Shown here piece by piece: positions 50,924 through 62,993 of a DNA stretch of 64,000 bases. The translations under genes and the position numbers were made by a program. This stretch comes from Theocolax elegans (lineage: Eukaryota > Arthropoda > Insecta > Hymenoptera > Cerocephalidae), in assembly GCA_026168455.1 (NCBI GenBank), contig CM047426.1:58811812-58875811 (forward strand), read 5' to 3'. The notes under the pieces were generated by a model. It had not been told where the DNA came from. It made no database searches and saw only the letters and a program-made list of their open reading frames with translations. The stretch's first letter is position 1, and every line of letters begins with the position of its first letter.

Positions 50924-51673
50924 ATGACAATGATTAACAATCAATCAGGCAATCAACATACCAAGCCGTTCTACCAGCGACCATCAACGCAACAGTTACT
51001 AAGTCGTTTATATTCGTTAAATAAATCGTTCACTAAAAAAATCCTTATTGGTCTGGTGTACAACGATTTAGGAGAATATCATGTGTTTCCTGTGATACGA
51101 CTGCTAGCTGCAGATTTCATCGGTATAGCCTTTTCAAAAGAAGGTTGGTCCGAGTTTTGCTTAATTCTGGAAGAAATTGACGGATGTTTTGGAGGTCTTA
51201 AGGATGAACTCTATGATCAAAAAGTTTACGGTCATGGGTGGATTTTGAGTTACACGTATACACACAATGACAAGGTGATTGAGATTAAAGAAGATCATAG
51301 ACCAATACACGGTCCTCCCGTAAAGCGATTTCGTCGTACCGTAGTTATGAAAAAAGTTACATTCGATAAATTGAAAAATGTGAGTACATGTATTAACGAA
51401 AGATTAAAATATATAAATAATATATCGTCGTTTATAACTATTTTGACTCGGGAAACTATTAACTTTATACACAATACAAATGTTAGTATGCATAATGCTT
51501 AAAAAACACAATATACCGACAAAAATAATATAGATACCGCATCTGACATTGTCGATGAAATTCTCGATTCGATTTATTAAAAAATTAATGAGGAGGTGCC
51601 TGTTAGTGCGAAAAATGCGTTAAGTATGGATATAAAACGTTATATATTGTACGAAATAATGATGTTACAGTGA
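50924..51673 (+). pseudogene. Unrecognised Maverick-associated ORF, extended by two in-frame stops
   Basis: 192 residues open to 51502, and the same frame continues through TAA 51500-51502 and TAA 51578-51580 to TGA 51671-51673, suggesting an original protein of about 249 residues. Features: a Gln/Ser-rich start, FTKKILIGLVYNDLGEYHVF, IGIAFSKEGWSEFCLILEEI, a basic RRTVVMKK segment, and helix-rich C-terminal parts. It is the last coding region of the virus-like element. I do not recognise a domain. Confidence 0.55.
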
Positions 51674-51721
51674 AATTACTCAACGATAGAATATTTAATG
51701 ATTAACAATATATTGTGAACG

Positions 51722-53286
51722 TATATGAGGAAATCCACGGAACCTTTAAATTTTCTGTTACTCGACTTTTTATCTCGGAAAATATTTTTTCAAGTGAATA
51801 TAAAGCATGTAGTTCTTTAGTTTTGATGCTGTACTATGTTATTTTAATGATATTTGACCATCAAAAAATCATCTGCCATGTCTGAAAGACTTTAGAAGAT
51901 AAAATAATTGAGAAATCGCATTGTTTTCAAGCGTCACTTTGAACTTTTTTTTTGTCTTTTGTCTATAACTTTTTGATACCGCCATGAATCAATATGAAAA
52001 TTTGAGGAAATATTCCTTTTATTAAGGCCTTTGAAGTATCTACACTCGTATTCGTGAGCCATTCGCTGTCTTACCGTCAACTACGTTTAAATGCGCGTCA
52101 CTCTGTTTTGGGTCATTAACATTTTTTTGACATTTTGATGTATAACTTTTTGATGCCTTTAATATTTACAACTTCGATTTAACGAAAATGAAGCTTTTGA
52201 AAAAACGAAACAAACGGTACCTTCAAAAGTTATGTGCCATTAAAATTCATGAAGCTAGAAAGAAAAGTATATAAAAATATACTTGCCTAACTTTTTTTCG
52301 AAAACATGTTTTTTCGTTGGCACATCGATAATTTTATTTTTAACACGTCAGAACCTTTTGTAATCTATTATCGGTTACCTCGATAATTTATCATCAAAAG
52401 CATGACTCCAGATTTTCAGTTCTACTAAAGGTGCAAACTTTTGTTTATTGAACAAATTTTTTTAACCCACTAAAACTACATGTAAACATTCCCTGATAAA
52501 CATTGACAAATTTATGCACCGATGTTTGATTAATACTCCATATATTCATGCGTTCTATGCCTTAAAAAAATCATAAACTTTAAAAATGACATTTTTTGTT
52601 ATTTTTTGCAAAAGCGCCATATTTAATTTTGCGGGCAAAATTTTTAGATTTTCAGTCCGGATTCGGATTTTGCATACCGAAAAACATAAGCAATCATATT
52701 TCAGACCTCGTTGCTACTTCGTTAAATACCTGAAATTCAGTTACAAAAACATGGTCTAAAATTAACCGTTTTGGTCGTTAATGATATTATATGTCATATC
52801 ATAAAAAATATTGAAACATGAAATTTTTTCACGAATTTGTATCGTAAATGAATGAAAAAAAAATCGAAGTAGAAAAAACGATTGTTTATTAAAAGTGTTT
52901 TCTATTCTAAATCATACTAACTACAACCTTTACAATTGTTAATTTTTATAGAATTTTTTTACACTAGGTTCATAAGAAATTTTTGGATTATACGCTAATA
53001 ATGTTACGTTTTAATCATTGGAATTTCAGTACAATGTAACAAATATTAAACTACCTACTATTATCGCTATCCAAGCAAAAGAAATTTATTTTGGGTCAAA
53101 TAACTAATTTTTTTAGTTTTCTATCATAGCGACGTGAAGACTTAACATAAATCAGTTACGCGAGTAAATTTGTTACCTTTAGTCATCTACAATCATGTCT
53201 AAATACGTTAAAAAAGTGTGCTTCAAAATAAAAAAATTAATTACAATTTGCCGAAAATTTAAAGGTTCCGTGGATTTCCTCATATA
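51722..53286. mobile_element. Non-autonomous DNA transposon with perfect 34-bp inverted ends
   Basis: 51722-51755 and 53253-53286 are exact reverse complements (core gaggaaatccacggaacc). TATA flanks lie at the tips, so a TA or TATA target duplication is plausible. The 1.5-kb interior is AT-rich, with several taactttttgat-type motifs, and has no long ORF. It sits at the right edge of the last virus-like ORF. Confidence 0.85.
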
Positions 53287-54060
53287 AAATATTGAAATCT
53301 ACGTATCAATAATAGTAAAAAATTGTAATAAACCAATTATTTAAAATATAATCACATTAACTTTTCTTAACCTTTGCAGTCCGATTCCTTACCTTTGTAC
53401 ATTGGCATTATCACTTTATTAATATTTTCTTTAATAGAGTAATTTAAATTGTTTATTTAAAGAAGCTGATTTTAGAAAAATACTTATAGTTCAAGTTTTG
53501 TTTCAATATTCTTTTATACAATTAAGATTTCAATTAGTATATCACGTGATAAACAAGAGCAAACACGTATGGTGAGGGTGTCTTAAATACTATTCGTCGA
53601 CAGCAATTTCGCACATTTTAATCTGGTAAGTCTACAACCATGGGTCAACATAAGAGCAATCATCTGTGTACCCCGTTACTGTGTAAAGAAAGAAATGATA
53701 AGAAGATTAGTATCAAATGCAAGTATACATGAAAACAGTGTTATTAATTTTTGTATGGTATTCAGTTTCTGTGCATATAACAAAATAAACTTCATTGGTT
53801 TTCAATATCCTTGTTTTCATTGTTAGTGCGACGACTCAGTGATGCTACGATAAAAATTGAAATGCTAATCATTCGATATATTGACAAGTAGTAAGTAAAA
53901 TAGAAACCACTAGGCTAAGATACACAATCTATATTTGTTTATGTACATTCAAATATATTCGTTTTTGTAAATAAAGGTATAGCCTGAAGAGGATGATGAA
54001 AAGTCATCGAAACGTCGCCATTTAATTAAACGTATGCTTTATTCACCAAGATCGAGAAAC
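53287..54060. other. AT-rich region with hammerhead-like motif
   Basis: No gene is supported. Near its right end 53984-54013 reads ctgaaga-18 nt-gaaac, described separately. The left part is AT-rich and featureless. Confidence 0.5.
53976..54045 (+). ncRNA. Hammerhead-ribozyme-like motif
   Basis: CTGAAGA (53984-53990) and GAAAC (54009-54013) bracket a hairpin (gatga/tcatc, loop tgaaaag), the layout of a hammerhead core. Possible helix III pairs acgt (54011-54014) with acgt (54030-54033), and helix I pairs ggtatagc with gcttt-att. One unpaired G next to helix II and an imperfect cleavage-site match make activity uncertain. Such motifs are known in Penelope-like elements and retrozymes. Confidence 0.35.
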
Positions 54061-55700
54061 CTTAGTTTGAAATAAAGTGTAAAATTTATTTTGAAATTAT
54101 TCATAACATAAATAGAATTATTATTATTCTCATGCTGAATGGCGTATGAATGTGTAAAGTCATATTGACTTGCATAATTTTAATGGTTAAAATAATATTA
54201 TTAAAGTGGATAAGTTATCATTAATTCTTACAGTTACATAATAATTTTTTTATATTTTTGTTAAGCTAATATATGTGTCAATTGCAAAAATCATTTATAA
54301 AATTTGTGAACTTTAACATGTGTAGTAAAATTTTTATTATAGTGCTAAGTGACGTATAAATGCTTAATAATCGCATTGAATAATTTTAAAGAAGAAATAA
54401 TATTTAATACCCTGGTAGAAAAATTGAGCAGTTTTTGGCTAGTCCATAGCGAGTGAAAGACAAACTAGCCAGTGAGTTGAGCAGTGACTGGCTAGTCGAC
54501 GTGTTATTTTCGTCAGATTTTTAAGCATTCACTAGCTAAGGACTAGCCATAAACTTATAATTGGAAACAAATGATATAATTACAGATTTATATCGTTTAA
54601 AATAATAAAAATATATAAAAAATGTTTGGATGGATGATTACATGTAAGTTCCTATCAATACGCTAACTTAAACTTCCAGAACAGAAAATCGATTTCGGGA
54701 AAATTTTTGTAGGTTATGTTTACGAATCATAGGTTGGTTTCGATTCATATCGATTCTTAAGCAGAGCTTTTCCAGTGCCTAACCAGCGACACTGCCCAGT
54801 TGAACTTAGCTAGTGACTAGTCTGCTCAGCAGTTTCACTGCTTTATTTTCTACCGGGGTAGTTATATAAGATATTGTTATACATCGTTATTCATATGTAT
54901 GAAGTATAAATATCATATAGAAGTTTTATAACTGTAATTCGTATGAGTTTTTAGACATATATGACAGTTTGACTCTTACAATGATTTATTAATATATTTA
55001 GAGAAATAATAATGTTATTTAAGTGGTTAATCTATAATTCTCTATCCCTACAACTATTCGATAAATGTTTATATTGTTGTAAAACTGATATGTGATCAGT
55101 TAAATGACAAGTGTAAAATTAATTTTGAAATTTTGTGAGATACACGTATGGGACTATTATTGAATGTCATATTAATGGCTTAGTGTAATATACATTTCTA
55201 CATAAAACTAATGTGGCAGTTCTTTGACAAGTGTGAAATTCATTTGATTACTTTATAAACTTCAATATATACAGAATTATTTTTATTCTAACTCTGAGTG
55301 ACATGACTGCAGCTTGATAGCCGCATTATATTAAATAATTAAAAAAAGAAACTAATTAGTGGATAAGTTATTATATATTTTCAATCCTTACAATTATTCA
55401 ATAACTTATATAACATTTTTATAAAACTAATGTGTTAATTCTTTGGCAAGTGTCCAAGTGGCAAGTCCAAATATACATTTGGGCATTTCATAAACGTTTG
55501 CATATATACAATAATTTTTATATCAACGCTGAAAAATATTAATGACTGATAGTCACAATAAGTTAAATAATGTGAAGAAAAATGAAGCTTAATTATAAGT
55601 CGATAAGTTATTATTCTCATCCATTCTTAAAGGTTATTATAGTATTATAATAAATTATTATTTGTTAATTATATGAATTACAATAAAAGAGATATTAATA
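54061..55700 (+). repeat. Degenerate tandem satellite-like array
   Basis: Four or more diverged units (starting near 54270, 55080, 55215 and 55430). Each has aaaactaatgtg, a gacaagtgt-aaattcat block, a tataaac/tataca block, an agtgacat-type block and gtggataagttatta. Unit length varies from about 130 to 280 bp, so the period is irregular. A related unit lies at 1-300. A MITE at 54410-54858 interrupts it. Confidence 0.6.
54410..54858. mobile_element. 449-bp MITE with imperfect terminal inverted repeats
   Basis: The left tip is ccctggtagaaaaattgagcagt and the right tip's complement is ccccggtagaaaataaagcagt. TA lies on both sides (54408-54409, 54859-54860). The interior is rich in ctagcc/gactag motifs and has no ORF. 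It is inserted in the satellite-like array. Confidence 0.85.
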
Positions 55701-57228
55701 ATTTATTTATGACATTTCCTAAAATACGTTCTTTTAATCTCAGTAGGTAATTTTTCAGATATAACTAATTCAAATGTAAAATGTATTATGCTAATCTACG
55801 AATATACATAACTAAAATTTTTTACAATAAAATTACTAAGAATTTTAATATTTAAAATTTTTTTACAAAAAAATCTTCAAGAAAGAGTACATGAAAAGAT
55901 TTAATTGATACTTTAAACATATTTGTTTTGTGACAATGTGCTTCGCACATGTCAAAGTGGCACCAACCGAGCCCCTGGCGAACACCTAGCTACCCGTACA
56001 AGCTATACGAGTCCCTATTGCCTTTTCCCTTCCTTCAGCAAAGCTCGCACACACCCGGAAGAAGCCGGTCGGCCATTTTGACGGCCATTTTCAGCAAGTA
56101 ATAATTGAGCACGTTCACAGAAAATATAATTTTGTTTTCATATAATTTATTTGCACTGCTTTATATATTTGGTTATGTATAGTTGGTTTTTTGGGTACGC
56201 TGGGTAATATTATATATAAAAATAATTAATTTTCCCTCTCCTTCTAACCCATACAGCTGTAACAACCAAGTATTTATAATTTTTTTGTGTGCGTCTATAA
56301 GAGAATATTTTTTTTTTTTAATTGTAATACATATAATCGATAACACGAATTGCATTTTACAGTTATATTAATAACTCGAAGCTGCCTTAATCATTATTAA
56401 TATTTTTTTTAAGCATTATAATTTTTTTTGGTGACATATATTACATATTAATGCTATATTCATATGCCTTTTGCTATTATCACGTTTGGTTAAATTGTGT
56501 TTTTGCTATATTATACAATTAACGCTTATTGAATTAACACACACATTTTGCTTGCATTATTTATTGTTAACCTAATAAATAATAATAATTAAATTTTGTT
56601 TGTCCTGCTATACCCATTGCAACGAAAATTTAATTTTTCTATTATTGCTCCCCGAGAATAATAGTTGATTTAAATAATTTATACTGCATAAAAAAATAAT
56701 TTTTGTTGTTGTTTGCTGCCTGCCAAATCCAGTTTGTATTTTATTCATATTAGCAAAATTTGCACGTTTTATTTCCAAATATACCCCAATATTTATTGAT
56801 TTTAATAATATAGCAATAACTATTTATTAAAAATTTCGGTGTATAAATAAGGCTGTACATATTATTTCCCAAAATAATAACGCTGTGTAATACACACATT
56901 AATAATTAATAAAAAAATGTATATATAAAAATTTTCCCGCTATATTTATTTTCCTGTACTGCCCAGCTCATAATAATGCAAGCTTGTTTATAATTTTTTT
57001 TGTGGATTGCTTAGTGAAAAATAAGTCTGATTTAATTAGCTTAGCTTGAAAAATTATTTTCTTCTCTTCATTGGTATTATTTGATTTTTGCTTGGTGTGT
57101 TTAATTTACATTAGATATTAAATTAAACAAGAGCTAAGAGATTTTATTTCAATCGAGCTAAAGAGAGCTATTAGTAATATATTTATTTAATTATTAATAC
57201 AAGATAAGCTACAGTAAATTAATCAAAA
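55701..57228 (+). other. AT-rich DNA and probable 5' region of a third Gypsy element
   Basis: AT-rich and non-coding. A less AT-rich block at 55931-56100 starts tgtgacaatgtgcttcgcacat, including a small hairpin, and carries aaaccggaag-like and cggccatttt repeats. It may be LTR or leader of the gag region that follows, but I find no clear primer-binding site or paired LTR in the window. The short ORFs here are not supported. Confidence 0.4.
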
Positions 57229-58489
57229 TGTCTCGCAACGGTGATGATCTTGATTTAATTTTGGGAGAAGACTAAAATAATGCCAGTGATGGTAGAATCA
57301 CGGTATACGCGAGAAAAATCAGAATAAATAAAGATGCGGATTGCAAAATTATTAGTATTAGGTTAGCTAGGTACGAAATTAGACGTAATTTCGGACCATC
57401 GTCTGCTGACTGGAATGCAGCAGTAGACGAGGCTAACCCAAATATTGAAACAGATTTGTTCCTAACGCAATCAGAAAGAGAAAATATCCCCAATATCGCT
57501 ATAAATACAGCTCCAGCAAGAAGTAGTAAAGCAAGACGGATGCTTTATATTCAACTACCAACTGGTCAATCAAGAGGACAATACCGAGATCCAATCTCCA
57601 TAAGTAATGAGAATTTGTTATCATTACCGCAAATGGAATACGGATCGGAAATGCAATCGGCTGTAAGGGAAAACGCGGTAGAAAATATGCAGCGATTAAA
57701 TAATGGAAATTTAAGAATAAGCAGAGCATCTAATCGTCCAAGCACAATCTACAGCATATAGATGGAGTCCAGCGTCACCAGTATGCAATAATTCGATGAT
57801 GGAATTAACGCATACAATACCAAGCTTAACGACATCACAGTTAAACATAAATTTGACTTCTTAATATCCCATCCACACATTAGCCCCTTCATCTCCCACA
57901 AACCTAAACCTCGTAGATAACCCATTTACCTAATATACAGCACTAGTTATCACATACAGTACAAATATTTATACAGATAACCGACCCAGATCTACCCAAT
58001 CAATCCAACCATCAGATTTTCGTCCCATAAGCACAAGCCCCGTTTCCCCTATTTCACTCGTACCTAGAGCAATGTAGAACCCGAATTAGCGACCCAAGAT
58101 TCAAGAGTCAACCAGGCAAACAAAAACAGACGTAACTCCAGAAGCAGCACACAATTGAGCAGTGTACATAGGAATGTATCGAGTGTCCATTGGGAAGACG
58201 ATGGAATTTTAGAATCCAACGTCCCAAGAGAAGAGACGCAAAATAATGACAAAGAGCCTGAAAATAAATACGACGAACAATTCAGACGATTGGAGTAGCA
58301 CATACAGCAAATGCAGCAGTTATACAGCAAACTAATCGAACAAAATAGCATTCAGCAAAGTAACCAGCAGCAAAATAGATAGCATAGCAGATCGCCAGTG
58401 CATCTGGAGAACAACGAAACGTATTCAATCCCAAATAACTCGCACTTACAGTCACAGCAAAGTACTTTTAATCCAGCATTCAGGTATAG
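57229..58489 (+). pseudogene. gag: Gypsy-3 Gag, N-terminal and linker part (broken)
   Basis: It begins MSRNGDDLDLILGED, then an in-frame TAA at 57274-57276, and continues (RITVYARKIRINKDAD; EIRRNFGPSSADWNAAVDEA; FLTQSERENIPNIAINTA) to a stop at 57759-57761. After a low-complexity stretch with stops, a Gln-rich coiled-coil-like linker resumes at about 58098 (EQFRRLE, stop, HIQQMQQLYSKLIEQNSIQQ, stop). It leads through 58398 into the first capsid unit. The layout fits a Ty3/Gypsy Gag, with matrix-like start and linker before capsid. Multiple stops exclude full-length product. Confidence 0.65.
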
Positions 58490-59638
58490 CCGTTCGTATG
58501 AAACATGCTTAGAAGATGCTACCTTTATAAGGGAGAAAAGGACAGCACAAATATTCTCACAACACCATATACAATTTAAAGGAGCGAAAAAGAATGATCC
58601 GGAGACATTCTTATCAAATCTTGAGGAATGTAGAGAAAGTTATGGTCTCTCCACTCAGGATATATTTAAAGCTAAGACGAAGCATGTGAATGGTTTAGAC
58701 GTGAGAAAAGCAGTTGGAAGGTGTAGTTAGATTTTGTAGATGCACTGAGACTACAATTTAGGACCGAGGAAACACAAAGCAAGCTAAGACAGGCGATTGA
58801 GAATCGCACACAAGGACCGAATGAGGATATTTCCACACTATCTCATTAAGCTAAGAGGCATGCTAGACCAGGTTAAGCCAACAATACCTCAATCCGAACA
58901 GCTGGATAGAGTGTATCGGAACCTGCACCCTAGCTATAGATCGAAAATCGAAAGACACCTTTTCGATAATTTTATACAGCTGCACCGACGTGGTAAAAGG
59001 AGGAAGTAAGACGTTTAATGGATGAAACGTACAAACCTCCACCAGTCATTCAAAATTACGGTCTAGCAAAGTATGCATACGTTGATCCTATGCAAACAAA
59101 AACTCGCAGATTAGCAGCTGTTTCCTCAGAGCAGAGTGCAGATATTGTAGTACCCCCAAAGTCCATAGCACCCATAGCCACTAACCCACGAAAGAAAATA
59201 CAGCACCAGTACCAATGGAAGCCGAACAGACCTCAAACAGCAAGAAAATATACAGCACCCCTTAAGCAAGAGTCTAAGCAGCAGTACAGCGAAGCCGTAA
59301 AGAATAATAAAAATAGTAGTTATTGGCAGTGAGCACAAGGAAATGAGCCAAGGGCTGAATCACCGAAAAAGCAGGAGTTCAAGCCAAATAAATTCAGCAC
59401 ACCAAACTACGCAGAGCTAAAGACAATTCATCTAAGTAAATTTAAAGAGCCTTGCTATAAGGAAAGCAAGGAGTCAGTTATAAAAAGCAGCTGTATTAAG
59501 AACAGAAACCAGGGAAACTACAGCCAGAGAAAATACAGACCCGTATTTTCTCATCCAAACACTCAAAAGGGTCAATACCCTCCCAAATAGCAGCAAATAA
59601 TTCCTTAATACAGCAAATACCGTTATACCGTTAAATAG
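58490..59638 (+). pseudogene. gag: Gag array unit 1
   Basis: The capsid start (HIQFKGAKKNDPETFLSNLE) is open from upstream to 58730. An internal deletion, relative to unit 3, near 58672 shifts the frame and removes the ALPSVFDDKAWKWF part. Coding resumes in pieces: RMRIFPHYLIKLRG, then MDETYKPPPVIQNYGLAKYA (59018-59332). The nucleocapsid knuckle is lost: PCYKESKES replaces the Cys-X2-Cys pattern seen in unit 5. Confidence 0.8.
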
Positions 59639-60787
59639 CCGTTCATACAAAACATGCTTAGAAGATGCTACCTTTGTAAGAGAAAAAAGGACAGCACAGA
59701 TATTTCCACGCCACCATATACAATTTAAAGGAGCGAAAAAGAATGATCCGGAGACATTCTTATCAAATCTTGAGGAATGTAGAGAAAGTTATGGTCTCTC
59801 CACTCAGGATATATTTAAAGCTAAGACGAAGCATGTGAATGGTTTAGACGTGAGAAAAGCAGTTGGAAGGTGTAGTTAGATTTTGTAGATGCACTGAGAC
59901 TACAATTTAGGACCGAGGAAACACAAAGCAAGCTAAGACAGGCGATTGAGAATCGCACACAAGGACCGAATGAGGATATTTCCACACTATCTCATTAAGC
60001 TAAGAGGCATGCTAGACCAGGTTAAGCCAACAATACCTCAATCCGAACAGCTGGATAGAGTGTATCGGAACCTGCACCCTAGCTATAGATCGAAAATCGA
60101 AAGACACCTTTTCGATAATTTTATACAGCTGCACCGACGTGGTAAAAGGAGGAAGTAAGACGTTTAATGGATGAAACGTACAAACCTCCACCAGTCATTC
60201 AAAATTACGGTCTAGCAAAGTATGCATACGTTGATCCTATGCAAACAAAAACCCGCAAATTAGCAGCTGTTTTCTCAGAGCAGAGCGCAGATATTGCAGT
60301 ACCCCCAAAGTCCATAGCACGCATAGCTACTAAACCACAAAAGAAAATACAGCACCAGTACCCATGGAAGCCGAACAGACCTCAAACAGCAAGAAAATAT
60401 ACAGCACCCATTAAGCAAGAGTCTAAGCAGCAGTACAGCGAAGCCGTAAAGAATAATAAAAATAGTAGTTATTGGCAGTGAGCACAAGGAAATGAGCCAA
60501 GGGCTGAATCACCGAAAAAGCAGGAGTTCAAGCCAAATAAATTCAGCACACCAAACTACGCAGAGCTAAAGACAATTCATCTAAGTAAATTTAAAGAGCC
60601 TTGCTATAAGGAAAGCAAGGAGTCAGTTATAAAAAGCAGCTGTATTAAGAACAGAAACCAGGGAAACTACAGCCAGAGAAAATAGAGACCCGTGTTTTCT
60701 TACCTAAACACCCAAAAGGGTCAATACCCTTTCAGTTAGCAGCAAATAATTCCTTAATACAGCAAATACCGTTATACCGTTAAATAG
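59639..60787 (+). pseudogene. gag: Gag array unit 2
   Basis: Same length as unit 1 and nearly identical, with the same internal deletion, the same frame breaks (60158, 60481) and the same knuckle loss. It is therefore a recent copy of an already broken unit. It differs at scattered sites, such as VFSEQSADIAV versus VSSEQSADIVV. Confidence 0.8.
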
Positions 60788-61970
60788 CCGTTCATACAAA
60801 ACATGCTTAGAAGATGCTACCTTCATAAGGAAAAAAAACGGCACAAATATTCTCACAACACCATATACAATTTAAAGGAGCGAAAAAGAATGATCCGGAG
60901 ACATTCTTATCAAATCTTGAGGAATGTAGAGAAAGTTATGGTCTCTCCACTCAGGATATATTTAAAGCTTTGCCATCAGTCTTCGATGACAAAGCATGGA
61001 AATGGTTCAGACGTGACAAAAGCAGATGTAAGGATTACCTAGATTTTGTAGATGCACTACAATATGACTACAATATGAGACTACAATATGGGACCGAGGA
61101 AACACAAAGCCAGCTAAGATAGGCGATCGAGAATCGCACACAAGGACCGAATGAGGATATTTCCACATACCTCACTAAGCTAAGAGGCATGCTAGACCAG
61201 GTTAAGCCAACAATACCTCAATCCGAACAGCTGGATAGAGTGTATCGGAACCTGCACCCTAGCTATAGATCGAAAATCGAAAGACACCATTTCGATAATT
61301 TTATACAGTTGCAGCGACTTGGTAAAAAGGAGGAAGCAAGACGTTTAATGGATGAAACGTACAAACCTCCACCAGTCATTCAAAATTACGGTCTAGCAAA
61401 GTATGCATACGTTGATCCTATGCAAACAAAAACTCGCAGATTAGCAGCTGTTTCCTCAGAGCAGAGTGCAGATATTGTAGTACCCCCAAAGTCCATAGCA
61501 CGCATAGCTACTAAACCACAAAAGAAAATACAGCACCAGTACCAATGGAAGCCGAACAGCCCTCAAGCAGCAAGAAAATATACAGCACCCCTTAAGCAAG
61601 AGTCTAAGCAGCAGTACAGCGAAGCCGTAAAGAATAATAAAAATAGTAGTTATTGGCAGTGAGCACAAGGAAATGAGCCAAGGGCTGAATCACCCGAAAA
61701 GCAGGAATTCAAACCAAATAAATTCAGCACACCAAAATACGTAAAGCAAAAGCCAATTCATCCAAGAATATTCAAAGAGCCTTGCTATAAGGAAAGCAAG
61801 GAGTCAGCTATAAAAATTGCGGCTGTAATAAGAACAGAAACCAGGGAAACTACAGCCAGAGAAAATAGAGACCCGTGTTTTCTTACCTAAACACCCAAAA
61901 GGGTCAATACCCTCCCAAATAGCAGCAAATAATTCCTTAATACAGCAAATACCGTTATACCGTTAAATAG
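60788..61970 (+). pseudogene. gag: Gag array unit 3 (least damaged)
   Basis: It retains the capsid segment deleted in units 1 and 2 (LPSVFDDKAWKWFRRDKSR around 60970-61025, in a second frame) and has the longest frame of the array. That frame, 157 codons at 61189-61662, spans LDQVKPTIPQSEQLDRVYRN, FDNFIQLQRLGKKEEARRLM and the basic tail. A stop in the preceding stretch (61122 region, ctaagatag) and the altered knuckle (PCYKESKES) still disable it. Confidence 0.8.
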
Positions 61971-62993
61971 CCGTTCATACAAAACATGCTTAGAAGATGC
62001 TACCTTTGTAAGAGAAAAAAGGACAGCACAGATATTTCCACGCCACCATATACAATTTAAAGGAGCGAAAAAGAATGATCCGGAGACATTCTTATCGTAG
62101 ATGCAATGAGACTACAATTAGGAACGAGGAAACACAAAGCAGCTAAACAGGCGATTGAGAATCGCACACAAGGACCGAATGAGGATATTTCCACACTATC
62201 TCATTAAGCTAAGAGGCATGCTAGACAGGTAAGCCAACAATACCTCAATCCGAACAGCTGGATAGAGTGTATCGGCACCTGCACCCTAGCTATAGATCGA
62301 AAATCGAAAGACACCTTTTCGATAATTTTATACAGCTGCACCGACGTGGTAAAAGGAGGAAGTAAGACGTTTAATGGATGAAACGTACAAACCTCCACCA
62401 GTCATTCAAAATTACGGTCTAGCAAAGTATGCATACGTTGATCCTATGCAAACAAAAACTCGCAGATTAGCAGCTGTTTCCTCAGAGCAGAGTGCAGATA
62501 TTGTAGTACCCCCAAAGTCCATAGCACCCATAGCCACTAACCCACGAAAGAAAATACAGCACCAGTACCAATGGAAGCCGAACAGACCTCAAACAGCAAG
62601 AAAATATACAGCACCCCTTAAGCAAGAGTCTAAGCAGCAGTACAGCGAAGCCGTAAAGAATAATAAAATAGTAGTTATTGGCAGTGAGCACAAGGAAATG
62701 AGCCAAGGGCTGAATCACCGAAAAAGCAGGAGTTCAAGCCAAATAAATTCAGCACACCAAACTACGCAGAGCTAAAGACAATTCATCTAAGTAAATTTAA
62801 AGAGCCTTGCTATAAGGAAAGCAAGGAGTCAGTTATAAAAAGCAGCTGTATTAAGAACAGAAACCAGGGAAACTACAGCCAGAGAAAATACAGACCCGTA
62901 TTTTCTCATCCAAACACTCAAAAGGGTCAATACCCTCCCAAATAGCAGCAAATAATTCCTTAATACAGCAAATACCGTTATACCGTTAAATAG
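61971..62993 (+). pseudogene. gag: Gag array unit 4
   Basis: Like units 1 and 2 downstream, with the same cggtggtaaaaggagg-type lesions (caccgacgtggtaaaaggaggaag), but with a larger capsid deletion: acattcttatc joins directly to gtagatgcaatgag near 62097. The remaining frame is 62374-62775. Confidence 0.8.
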
